This document shows, piece after piece, positions 34,758-42,800 of a DNA stretch of 64,000 nt. Both the position numbers and the translations under genes were made by a program. Every line of letters starts with the position of its first letter. The stretch's first letter is position 1. The DNA comes from G963674835 sp963674835 (lineage in GTDB: Bacteria > Planctomycetota > Planctomycetia > Pirellulales > Thermoguttaceae). The stretch is from assembly GCA_963674835.2 (NCBI GenBank), contig CAXXKC010000003.1, forward strand, positions 3,348,001-3,412,000, written 5' to 3'. The notes beneath the pieces are model-generated. The model saw only the letters and a program-made list of their open reading frames with translations, did not search any database and was not told the origin of the DNA.

Positions 34758-35777
34758 TCAGGCGGAGTGTGGGTGTTCGCGTTCGTCGGAAGGAAGCGGC
34801 TTCTGGGCGAACACGACACCCATCGACGGCTTCCGAAGCACGTAATTCTCTATCCAGCAGCACGGCGCCGCAATCAGGCTGACGCCGATTCCAGCGAAAC
34901 GCATGAGAGCCGCCAACCAGGCTCGCTGGCCGTGCGTTCCCCACGTGGTCGATCCCGGGACGACCGACAAGCTGAACGCCGTTGCACAGATCTGCAGGGA
35001 ATCGGGCACGATGCTGATGTTCTCGAAGCCGGCCGACCGGCAGGCCCGCCGCACACCGTCCTGCGACGGCAGCGAGATGTGTCGGGGTGCTTCGGTGGCC
35101 TGAGACCAGCGCGGTCCGAACCATCGTGCCTGAAGGCCGTCGCTCAAAGGGATGGCGCCCACGAACCATCCGCCCGGCTTGAGTAGCGACAGGCAGTTGC
35201 CGAGCAGCTCCTGGACGTCGAGGACATGCTCCATGGCGTAATAGGCGGTGACCAGGTCGAAGTCTCGACCGGCGAAGGCCTGGGGGAGGCCGACGATGTC
35301 GCTACAGACGGCCTCGATTCCGTGCGTTCGTTCGAGGTAGCCGACCACTTCCGGCTGAAAGTCGGCGCCGCATACCTCGTAGCCTAGGCGACGGAACGCC
35401 AGCAGCCGCAGACCGCGGCCGCATCCGACATCCAAGACCGTGCTCTTCGTGCCGGAGGCGCCTCTCGTGTGGCGAGCAGCCCGTCGCGCATCGGAAGCGT
35501 ACATGGGCCTGTACAGAAGGCGGTACTCGAGGCGAGACAGCCACCGCTTCAGGCGACTCTCGGAGGCCAGGTCGGGCGCGAAGCTGTAGATGGGCGGATA
35601 GAAGGAGAGCAGATCGCCGGGTTCGGGCACCGGCTGCAACATGGCCGACTGGCACTGCGGGCAACGTCGAAAGGCCCATCGTCCGGGCACGTAGCCCAAC
35701 CGGTCGCCGACGTTCTCCCAGAGCGGCAGCGTCTCGCTGCACCCGCAGTAAAGGCAAGTCGGGTCTTCATCACGCAT
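34758..35777 (-). CDS. SAM-dependent methyltransferase with N-terminal zinc ribbon
   Basis: 339 residues from the ATG at 35777. The N-terminus carries a zinc-ribbon pattern (CLYCGC about residues 7-12 and CPQCQ about 40-44), followed by the class I methyltransferase loop VLDVGCGRGLRLLAFRRLGY with VCGADFQPEVV and DFDLVTAYYAMEHVLD. KPGGWFVGAIPLSD is the post-motif region. Zinc-ribbon methyltransferases of this kind occur in surface-glycan loci and may methylate sugars or nucleotide-sugar intermediates. The weakly hydrophobic C-terminus (LAALMRFAGIGVSLIAAPC) could associate with the membrane. A further in-frame start 42 bases upstream is possible. Confidence 0.8.
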   Translation of the reverse strand: MRDEDPTCLYCGCSETLPLWENVGDRLGYVPGRWAFRRCPQCQSAMLQPVPEPGDLLSFYPPIYSFAPDLASESRLKRWLSRLEYRLLYRPMYASDARRAARHTRGASGTKSTVLDVGCGRGLRLLAFRRLGYEVCGADFQPEVVGYLERTHGIEAVCSDIVGLPQAFAGRDFDLVTAYYAMEHVLDVQELLGNCLSLLKPGGWFVGAIPLSDGLQARWFGPRWSQATEAPRHISLPSQDGVRRACRSAGFENISIVPDSLQICATAFSLSVVPGSTTWGTHGQRAWLAALMRFAGIGVSLIAAPCCWIENYVLRKPSMGVVFAQKPLPSDEREHPHSA

Positions 35778-36426
35778 GGTTTCAACTTTCAACCACGGCC
35801 GCACTTTCGGAGCCTGCACTGAATCGGCTCGCTGGGCGCGCTATCGCCAGCCGGCAACGATCGCGGGGCCGGGCATGCCGTCCGCCGCCGGTATGCTTCT
35901 GTAAGTCTTGCACAGGTAATCGAGGGCGTCGAATGGTCTGCTCGCGTCTGTCGCTATGGCAACCGACCTTTGTCCCGTGTCGGCGACCGTGGCGGATCGG
36001 CCACGCGGTGGCCAAACCTGTTTGAAGTTGACCGTACCAACATGGGCAATCTGGACAAACTCCGGGGTGAGCCGATGGGCAAACGTCGGCGTAAGGCACT
36101 GTGAAAAAAGGAGATGGCGTCGTTTGGCCCGTCGCCGCCTCGCGTCCTCTCCGCAAGGGTGTGGCCTCCCTCGCCCTCTACTGTACTGGATCGTGAGGGA
36201 GTTGTCCCATGCATGCCCGCTCCGAGCCGCGATTAGCCAAGACAGGCCGCGAGCAATATCCCCCCAGGGTGTGCCTCTGGTCGGCAAGTCGCCCCCTGGC
36301 CATACGGTTCAAATGGTGATACTGTAAAAGCAGTGGGGCTACCTCCGCCTCAGTGGGTCCTGCCGCTGTTCGTTTTCTCGTGCGGCAGCACATCTTCGCC
36401 CTATTGCCATACTCTGTTCGCTCTGC
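35778..36426. other. 649-base intergenic region
   Basis: No convincing gene on either strand. A perfect 7-base inverted repeat (CTGCCGC at 36360-36366 and GCGGCAG at 36382-36388, 15-base loop) sits about 40 bases before the start at 36427 and could form a hairpin in its leader. The region separates divergent genes and should hold both promoters, but none could be picked confidently. Confidence 0.35.
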
Positions 36427-38553
36427 ATGAATCGCCCCGACCGACCTGGAGTCCCGAGGAAACATCCGCGGGAGCAGCAACCGACGACGACTGCCAGCAA
36501 AGCCGGGCCTAAGGCGGCCGCGCAGACGCTCGTATGGACCTGGAGCGGCGCGGGTCTGTTGGTCTTGGCGGGCCTCGTCTTCTACTCCAATACGTTCACT
36601 TCACCCTTCGTCTTCGACGACAAGGGCTTCTTCAACGTCGAGAAGAGGCTCCAGCACATCTGGCCGCCCTTGGAGACGGTGAAGGGGTCGATCCGGCCGG
36701 TCGTCGATTTCACGTTCGCCTTGAATTTTGCCGTCGGCGGCTGGCGTTTCTGGACGTTCCATGCGTTGAATCTGGCCATTCACCTGGCTGCCGCACTGCT
36801 TCTGTACGGCCTGATACGGCGCACGCTGAGTCGGGGATCGTTGGGCGAGCGCTACGGCAAGGTCGCGTGGGGACTGGCCCTGACGACGGCGCTTCTGTGG
36901 CTGGTCCATCCCCTGCAGACCGAGAGCGTGACCTACGTGTTCCAGCGATTCGAGTCGCTGATGGGGTTGTTCTTTATCGCGACGTTCTACTGTTTCGTGC
37001 GCGCGCAGGATTCGCGGTGGCCGGTCTGGTGGTACGCCGGCTCGGTCGCTTCGTTCCTGCTGGCCGTGGGATGCAAGGAGGTATCGATCGCAATACCCCC
37101 GCTGTTGGTCTGGTACGACCGGGCATTCCTGGCGCCCAGTTGGCGCGAAATGTTCCGCAAGCGATGGCCGTTCTACGTCTCGTTGGTTGGGGTGCTGGGC
37201 GTCCTGGGAGCATTGGTCTTCTACTCCCTGCCCAAGTACGCGGGCGGCGGTATGCTCGTGGTGAAAGGCGTTTCGCCGCTTGGGTACGCGCTAACGCAGC
37301 CGGGCGTGATTCTCCACTACCTGAGGCTGACGGTCTGGCCCCAAGGCCAATGCCTGGACTACGGCTGGCCGGTCGCCACGACGGCGTGGCAAATCGTGCC
37401 GCCGCTGCTGGTCGTGCTGGCGATGATGGGAGCCACCGTTTGGTGCATTTGGCGGCATCCGGCGCTGGGGTTCCTGGGCGGATGCTTCTTCCTCATTTTG
37501 GCGCCGAGCTCCAGCTTCATCCCGATTCGCGATCTGGCCTTCGAGCACCGCATGTACTTGCCCTTGGCGGCCGTGCTGATGGTCCTGGTTCTCGGGGCGT
37601 ACGAATTGATCCGGCGCGTTCTGACCGTCGGCACCACGACGCCGTTCGAGCGGTTCCTGATTCAGGCGGTGCCGGTGCTTGTGATCACCGTTGTCCTCGG
37701 GTCGTTCACCTTGCTTCGCAACCAGGTCTACTCCAGCGAGATTGCGATCTGGCAGGACATCGTGGCCAAGTCACCGAATAACGCCCGGGGATACGGCAAC
37801 CTGGGCTTGATGTTCATGCTCAAGCACGACTCGAAGACAGCTGAAGCCTTTTTTCGCCACGCCATTGAGCTGAAGCCCGACTACTACGATGCACACTACA
37901 ACTTGGCCCTGGTGCTTACAAAGAAGAAGAACCGTGAGGAGGCGATCAAGCACTACGAGGTCGCCGTGAAAGGCGACGCATGGTTCATTCCGCTCGCGCA
38001 TTGCAACCTGGCATCGCTCCTCATGGAGAAGGGCGAAATGGAAGAGGCCAGACGCCATTGCGAAATCGCGCTCAAGATGGAGCCGAAGAATCCGACCATT
38101 CAATTCAACTATGCAAATTCAATCGCTGCCAGCGAACCGGATCGAGCGATCAAAGTCTATGAGCAATTGCTGCTGAAGCGGCCGGGCGACCCAGGCGTGA
38201 CGGCAAATCTGGCCGACACACTCCTCAAGCTCGGACGCCGCGGCGATGCCATTCGCGTATATCGCCAAGCCTTGAATGTGTATCCCAATTCGGCCGGGCT
38301 GAACTACCGGCTTGCTACCTTGCTGCCCGAGGACGATCCTGAAGCCATCCGGCTCCTCGAGATCGTCGTGTACGAGCAGCCAAGATTCGCCAAAGCACAT
38401 GTTGCCTTGGGCAATCGCTTGGAGGGACGCGGCCAGTTGCGCGAGGCGGCACAGCAATATCGGATGGCGCTGGCCATCGACCCAAAGGACCCCGTGGCTC
38501 GCGCTCGCCTCAAGTCGATCGTGCGAGTTCTGTCCAAACAGGCGTCGCAATAA
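36427..38553 (+). CDS. multi-TM protein with C-terminal TPR repeats (GT-C/TMTC-like)
   Basis: 708 residues. After a basic N-terminus there are about ten membrane helices (residues about 35-425). Motifs near the start, TSPFVFDDKGFFNVEKRL and SIRPVVDFTFALNF, resemble GT-C glycosyltransferases of the TMTC/PMT type, where an Asp pair in the first periplasmic loop is catalytic (here DD in FVFDDKG). LVWLHPLQTE-like text appears as WLVHPLQTESVTYV. The C-terminal about 260 residues contain roughly six to seven TPR units (NARGYGNLGLMFMLKHDSKT, AHYNLALVLTKKKNREEAIK, PDYYDAHYN). This architecture is common in planctomycetes. It may O-glycosylate exported proteins with a lipid-linked sugar, but transfer activity is not proven. 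Confidence 0.75.
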   Translation: MNRPDRPGVPRKHPREQQPTTTASKAGPKAAAQTLVWTWSGAGLLVLAGLVFYSNTFTSPFVFDDKGFFNVEKRLQHIWPPLETVKGSIRPVVDFTFALNFAVGGWRFWTFHALNLAIHLAAALLLYGLIRRTLSRGSLGERYGKVAWGLALTTALLWLVHPLQTESVTYVFQRFESLMGLFFIATFYCFVRAQDSRWPVWWYAGSVASFLLAVGCKEVSIAIPPLLVWYDRAFLAPSWREMFRKRWPFYVSLVGVLGVLGALVFYSLPKYAGGGMLVVKGVSPLGYALTQPGVILHYLRLTVWPQGQCLDYGWPVATTAWQIVPPLLVVLAMMGATVWCIWRHPALGFLGGCFFLILAPSSSFIPIRDLAFEHRMYLPLAAVLMVLVLGAYELIRRVLTVGTTTPFERFLIQAVPVLVITVVLGSFTLLRNQVYSSEIAIWQDIVAKSPNNARGYGNLGLMFMLKHDSKTAEAFFRHAIELKPDYYDAHYNLALVLTKKKNREEAIKHYEVAVKGDAWFIPLAHCNLASLLMEKGEMEEARRHCEIALKMEPKNPTIQFNYANSIAASEPDRAIKVYEQLLLKRPGDPGVTANLADTLLKLGRRGDAIRVYRQALNVYPNSAGLNYRLATLLPEDDPEAIRLLEIVVYEQPRFAKAHVALGNRLEGRGQLREAAQQYRMALAIDPKDPVARARLKSIVRVLSKQASQ

Positions 38554-38690
38554 CCCACGGACCACTAGCCCGAGATGGGGGGTGGCTTGGCCTGCTGCCG
38601 GCTCTCGGGTCGCGCTGCTAGAATAAGGTGTTCGTCGCAGACGGGCTGGATGTCTGCGGGGCCAAGCAGCGCAGCGGTGGGAGACGCCCG

Positions 38691-39644
38691 ATGTCTGAGA
38701 TGAGCCGATCGTGGATCGTCTGGGGATGCCTGATGGCGACGCTGCCGCCGCTGGTCGGGTGTCGTCCTGCCGCTCGGACCGAATCGGCATCGGACAAGCC
38801 GCTGGATGTTGCCGTCAGCATCGCGCCCCAGGCCTGGCTGGTGCGCAAGATCGGCGGCCCGCACGCAGACGTGCTCACACTCGTCCAACCGGCGGACAAT
38901 CCGCACAGCTTCCAGCCCACCGATGCCCAGGTCAGTCGCCTGATGCGAGCGGCCGTATACTTCCGCATCGGAATGCCGATGGAAAACGGACCGTGGTTCC
39001 GGGCGATCGAAACGTCGGGCAAGATAACGATCGTCGACATGCGGGAAGGGATCACCCTGCGCCCGATGGAGAAACACGCCCATCACGAGGCTGACGAACA
39101 GGCCGAGGAGTCGCACCCGGACGCCCATGAACACGAAGGCGCGGATCCGCACATTTGGCTGAGTCCGCCGCTGTTGAAGGTCCAGGCCCGCACGGTCGCC
39201 GAAACGCTGAGTCGGGCGGACCCGGATCACAAGGCCGACTACCAGCGCAACCTTGCGGCGGTGCAGCAGGAATTGGATCAACTCGATGCGCATATCCGCG
39301 CAGAGCTTGCGACGGTGCAGGAGAAGACATTCGTGGTGTTTCATCCGGCGTGGGGCTACTTCGCCGACGCATACGGCCTCAAGCAGACGGCCGTCGAGAT
39401 TGAAGGGAAGCAGCCGACCGACGCGGAACTGACGCATCTGCAACGGGAAGTGAAGCAGTTGGGCACCAAGGCGATCTTCGTGCAGCCGCAGATCACGGGG
39501 CAGGCGGCCGGCGCGATCGCCGCGGCGGTCGGAGCCCGGCTGGAGACGCTCGATCCGCAGGCGGAAGACGTACCGCAGTGCCTTCTGCACGCGGCGAAGG
39601 CGATCGCCGAATCGTATTCCGAACAGAAGCCTGGGTCGAACTGA
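38691..39644 (+). CDS. znuA: zinc/manganese ABC transporter, substrate-binding lipoprotein (ZnuA-like)
   Basis: 317 residues from the ATG at 38691. The signal ends in a lipobox (MATLPPLVGC). The mature protein has cluster A-I metal-binding-protein motifs: NPHSFQPTDAQVSRLMRAAV with a His ligand, the His/Asp/Glu-rich loop KHAHHEADEQAEESHPDAHE typical of ZnuA, then ADPHIWLSPPLL and FHPAWGYFADAYGL with further His ligands. The acidic His-rich loop points to zinc, though manganese cannot be excluded. Stop and next start overlap in TGATG, so znuA-znuC are translationally coupled. No Zur-type operator was recognised. Confidence 0.9.
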   Translation: MSEMSRSWIVWGCLMATLPPLVGCRPAARTESASDKPLDVAVSIAPQAWLVRKIGGPHADVLTLVQPADNPHSFQPTDAQVSRLMRAAVYFRIGMPMENGPWFRAIETSGKITIVDMREGITLRPMEKHAHHEADEQAEESHPDAHEHEGADPHIWLSPPLLKVQARTVAETLSRADPDHKADYQRNLAAVQQELDQLDAHIRAELATVQEKTFVVFHPAWGYFADAYGLKQTAVEIEGKQPTDAELTHLQREVKQLGTKAIFVQPQITGQAAGAIAAAVGARLETLDPQAEDVPQCLLHAAKAIAESYSEQKPGSN

Positions 39645-40507
39645 TGGACGCGGAATCACCGGTTGTCGAAATTCGTCACGTTACTTTCAGCTACCCGCCA
39701 CGAGACGGTGTGCCGGCCGTGCTCGACGACGTGTCGCTGGACGTCCAACCGCACGATTTCCTGGGGGTGATCGGTCCGAACGGCGGGGGAAAGACAACGC
39801 TGCTCAGGCTGATGCTGGGACTACTGCAGCCCGACCAGGGGAGCATTCGCGTGTTCGGCCAGGCGCCGCAGCGAGTGCGCCAGCAGATCGGCTACGTTCC
39901 GCAGCACTCACGCATCGATCCGACCGTGCCGGCGACCGTGTTGGACGTCGTTCTGACAGGCCGGCTGAGCAGGTCGCCGTGGGGAGCCTGGTTTGGGCGG
40001 GCACACATCAAGGCGGCCCAGGAAGCCTTGGCCCAGACCGGCATTGCCGACCTCGCCGACCGGCCCATCGGCAGCCTATCGGGCGGACAGGGGCAGCGAG
40101 TGCTCATTGCGCGGGCGTTGGCGGCCGGGGCGCGGTTGTTGCTTCTGGACGAGCCTACCGCCGGAGTGGATCCGCACATGGAGCAGAACGTCACCGACCT
40201 GCTGCATCAGCTCAACCAGCGTTTGCCGATCGTGCTCGTGAGCCACGACGTTGCCTTCGTGTCGCGGCACTTGAAGCGAGTGGCCTGTTTGAATCATCGA
40301 CTCACGGTTCATGCGGCCGATGAGATCGCGGCCGACGTGATTTCCCAGATGTACGACGAGCACGTGCGGGCCGTGCATCACTTGGAGCAATGCCCGCTGT
40401 CCGATCCCGGGTGCCAGCGCGGATGCCGGCCGCACGAGCAGGATGGCGGCCCGGGGGCCGGTCAAGGTCCGTCTTCGCCCGATCAGCCATCCGTGAGCGA
40501 CAACTGA
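39644..40507 (+). CDS. znuC: zinc/manganese ABC transporter ATPase (ZnuC-like) with Cys/His-rich tail
   Basis: 287 residues. Walker A GPNGGGKTTLLR, Q-loop GYVPQ, signature LSGGQGQRVLIARA, Walker B LLLLDEPTAGVD and H-loop VSHD are intact. The C-terminal about 45 residues beyond the ATPase fold contain HHLEQCPLSDPGCQRGCRPHEQ, with three Cys and three His residues, followed by a Gly/Pro/Ser-rich end. That segment could bind metal and might regulate the ATPase, which is inference. The gene starts in TGATG after znuA and ends in TGATG with znuB. Confidence 0.9.
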   Translation: MDAESPVVEIRHVTFSYPPRDGVPAVLDDVSLDVQPHDFLGVIGPNGGGKTTLLRLMLGLLQPDQGSIRVFGQAPQRVRQQIGYVPQHSRIDPTVPATVLDVVLTGRLSRSPWGAWFGRAHIKAAQEALAQTGIADLADRPIGSLSGGQGQRVLIARALAAGARLLLLDEPTAGVDPHMEQNVTDLLHQLNQRLPIVLVSHDVAFVSRHLKRVACLNHRLTVHAADEIAADVISQMYDEHVRAVHHLEQCPLSDPGCQRGCRPHEQDGGPGAGQGPSSPDQPSVSDN

Positions 40508-41358
40508 TGATCCAGTTCTTTCAGGACATGGGGAGCAATCCGTTCCTGCTGACCGGTCTGTTGGCGGGGTTGCTGGCCAGTTTGGCCTGCGGGTTGATCG
40601 GCCCCTACGTGATCACCCGCCGGATCGTCTTCTTGAGCGGGGCGGTGGCGCACATCGCGGTCGGCGGGATTGGGGCCGCCCTGTGGTTGAGCTTCATGTT
40701 TCCGGCGTGGTTCGCGTGGTTCCGGCCCATCTACGGGGCGATCGTCATCTCGCTGGCGGCGGCCGTGTTGATCGGCGTCGTCCAGCATCGCATTTCCGAG
40801 CGGGCCGACACGCTCATCGGCGCGATGTGGGCGGTGGGCATGGCCACGGGGCTCGTGTTGATCAAGTTCACGCCCGGCTATCAGACTGAGCTGATGAACT
40901 ACCTGTTCGGCAACATCGCGTATGTCGGCTGGGGGCAGATCTGGCTGATGGTCGCGGTCGATGTAATCATCCTGGTCACGGTGCTGGTGATGCACAAGCG
41001 GCTGTTGGCCATCTGCTTGGACGAGCAGCAGGCCCAACTACAGGGAATTCCGGTGTTGGGCACGAACATCGTGCTCCTGTGCCTGGTCGCCTTGACCGTG
41101 ATTGCGTTGACGCAGGTGGTCGGGCTGATCCTGGTCATCGCGCTGATCACCCTGCCCGCGGCGACCGCCGCCCATCACGTGCGGCGCGTGGCATCGATGA
41201 TGGGGGTTTCCATCGTGCTGGCGGCCGTCGTGACCACCTTGCCGCGGATGGCCGTCTATGGCACGCCGATCAGTGCCGAGCCGGCCATCGTGTTGGCGGC
41301 GGCGGGCGTCTACTTGCTTTCCGTGCTCATTTGGCGGCACCGGAACCGCGCGGGATGA
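40507..41358 (+). CDS. znuB: zinc/manganese ABC transporter permease (ZnuB-like)
   Basis: 283 residues from the ATG at 40507. ABC-3 family permease with about eight membrane helices. The start GNPFLLTGLLAGLLASLACG-type segment is followed by GPYVITRRIVFLSGAVAHIAVGG, the conserved early motif (S-x-A-V-A-H-I-A). GMATGLVLIKFTPGYQTELMNYLFGNI and QGIPV are ABC-3 hallmarks, and LTVIALTQVVGLILVIALITLPAATA completes the core. It moves the ion from ZnuA across the inner membrane, powered by ZnuC. Third gene of a coupled three-gene operon. Confidence 0.9.
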   Translation: MIQFFQDMGSNPFLLTGLLAGLLASLACGLIGPYVITRRIVFLSGAVAHIAVGGIGAALWLSFMFPAWFAWFRPIYGAIVISLAAAVLIGVVQHRISERADTLIGAMWAVGMATGLVLIKFTPGYQTELMNYLFGNIAYVGWGQIWLMVAVDVIILVTVLVMHKRLLAICLDEQQAQLQGIPVLGTNIVLLCLVALTVIALTQVVGLILVIALITLPAATAAHHVRRVASMMGVSIVLAAVVTTLPRMAVYGTPISAEPAIVLAAAGVYLLSVLIWRHRNRAG

Positions 41359-41542
41359 ACATTCCGGTCTGCGGGGGTGGCGCCTTCTGCGGTAAATGTC
41401 CGGCTTCTGTCGCGCCGCCGTGCTTCGGGCTTGCTTGACACTCCTGCGGCAAGCGATTATTGTGAGGCCGCCGTTCAAGTGGCCTATCGGGGGATGGGAC
41501 CAACAAGACCCGCTACTGCACGCACAATGCGAGGAGGATACC

Positions 41543-42748
41543 GTGAATCTGCCCATGGATCTGTACATTCCGTTGAGTTTGATGATGTTTTTGGAGTACG
41601 CCATCTGGGGCGCATGGGCTCCTGTCCTCGCCGTGCGGCTGTTGGGGCCGTTGAAGATGAGCGGCAAACAGACCGGTTGGATCTATGCCACGCTGCCCCT
41701 AGCATGCATCATCTCGCCACTGATTGGCGGTCAACTGGCGGACCAGTGGTTTCCGACGAACTACATTCTGGGTGTCGCGCACGTGGCAGGGGCCGTGTTG
41801 CTCTTTGTGGCCGTGCGGCAGACGCGGTTTGCGCCGCTGTTCGTGACGATGCTTCTCTATTCGTTGTGCTACGCTCTCACGATGCCCCTGGTCAACTCGC
41901 TGCTGTACACGCAGTTGAACATAGCGGAAGTGCCTAAGAAGCTGATCGATTCCACGTCGGCTTGGGTCTTCTTGTGGGCTCCAGTTTCCTGGGCTCTGTC
42001 GGGATACTTTCTCACCGGATGGCGACAGTTCGTGGGAGAGAGCGAAGGACGTGACTGCCTCATTCTGGCCGCCGTCTTGTCGGCGTTCATGGGGATCGTT
42101 TGCCTTACGTACGTGCCCTACACGCCGCCTATGCAATCCGGCGAAGGATTACCGATTATCAAGGCGTTCTCGATGCTCAGTAATCCAAGCTTCTTGGCTT
42201 TCCTGCTCATCTCGCTGGTGGTCGCCGGTCTCATGCAGTTCTACTTCCTGGGCACGGCCCAGTTTATGCAGGATATGGGTATCTCCAGCAAGGTGGTCCC
42301 CGGAGCAATGGCCTTGGCCCAGGTGGCACAGGCTGTCGCCACGTTCCTGCTCCTTGGGCTGCTTCTGACCGCGATTGGGCACCAGTGGACTCTCGTTGTA
42401 GGCGCCGCCTGCTGGTTAGTGCTCTATCTGGTGTATATCGCCACGAAACCTCGCGGATTGATCGTCGCCGCCCAGGCCCTCCATGGCGTGGCTTACGTGC
42501 TGTTCATTATCGGCGGATGGGCGTACGCCAACACGCTGGCCACGCCGGAAATTGCCAACTCCGTTCAGGCTCTGGTCATTGCTGCCACGACTGGCGTGGG
42601 TTTGTTCCTCTTCACGCAGGCGGCCGGCATCGTGATGGATACCTACTCGGTCGACGGCAAGTTCCAGTGGCGGAAGATCTGGATCGTGCCGGGGACCATC
42701 ATGGCCGCCGGCGTCGTGGCCTTGGCCGTGTGGGCGGTAGCGCTGTAG
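41543..42748 (+). CDS. MFS transporter, nucleoside:H+ symporter (NupG)-like
   Basis: 401 residues from a GTG start at 41543, preceded by GAGGAGG, a strong ribosome-binding site. The frame is open farther upstream but without a site. About twelve membrane helices. MFLEYAIWGAWAPVLAVRLL and TGWIYATLPLACIISPLIGGQLADQWF match the first half of NupG/XapB-type nucleoside permeases. Proteins of this group are frequent in planctomycetes and in several cases lie near sugar-degradation genes. Here neighbours are the zinc importer and murG, which do not indicate a substrate. Confidence 0.8.
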   Translation: MNLPMDLYIPLSLMMFLEYAIWGAWAPVLAVRLLGPLKMSGKQTGWIYATLPLACIISPLIGGQLADQWFPTNYILGVAHVAGAVLLFVAVRQTRFAPLFVTMLLYSLCYALTMPLVNSLLYTQLNIAEVPKKLIDSTSAWVFLWAPVSWALSGYFLTGWRQFVGESEGRDCLILAAVLSAFMGIVCLTYVPYTPPMQSGEGLPIIKAFSMLSNPSFLAFLLISLVVAGLMQFYFLGTAQFMQDMGISSKVVPGAMALAQVAQAVATFLLLGLLLTAIGHQWTLVVGAACWLVLYLVYIATKPRGLIVAAQALHGVAYVLFIIGGWAYANTLATPEIANSVQALVIAATTGVGLFLFTQAAGIVMDTYSVDGKFQWRKIWIVPGTIMAAGVVALAVWAVAL

Positions 42749-42800
42749 AAGCGATCCCGAGCGTACAAGATGGGCGACGACTTGCCGCGGGCCGAACACG

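Noticed and set aside
36114..36240. Short frame after AAAAAAGGAG (about 40 residues) in the 35.8-36.4 kb gap
   Set aside because: A ribosome-binding-site-like stretch is present, but the product is low-complexity Pro/Ser/Arg with no similarity and no supporting context.
38587..38624. Possible promoter before znuA (TAGAAT at 38619)
   Set aside because: No -35 element at a reasonable distance; not enough to report.
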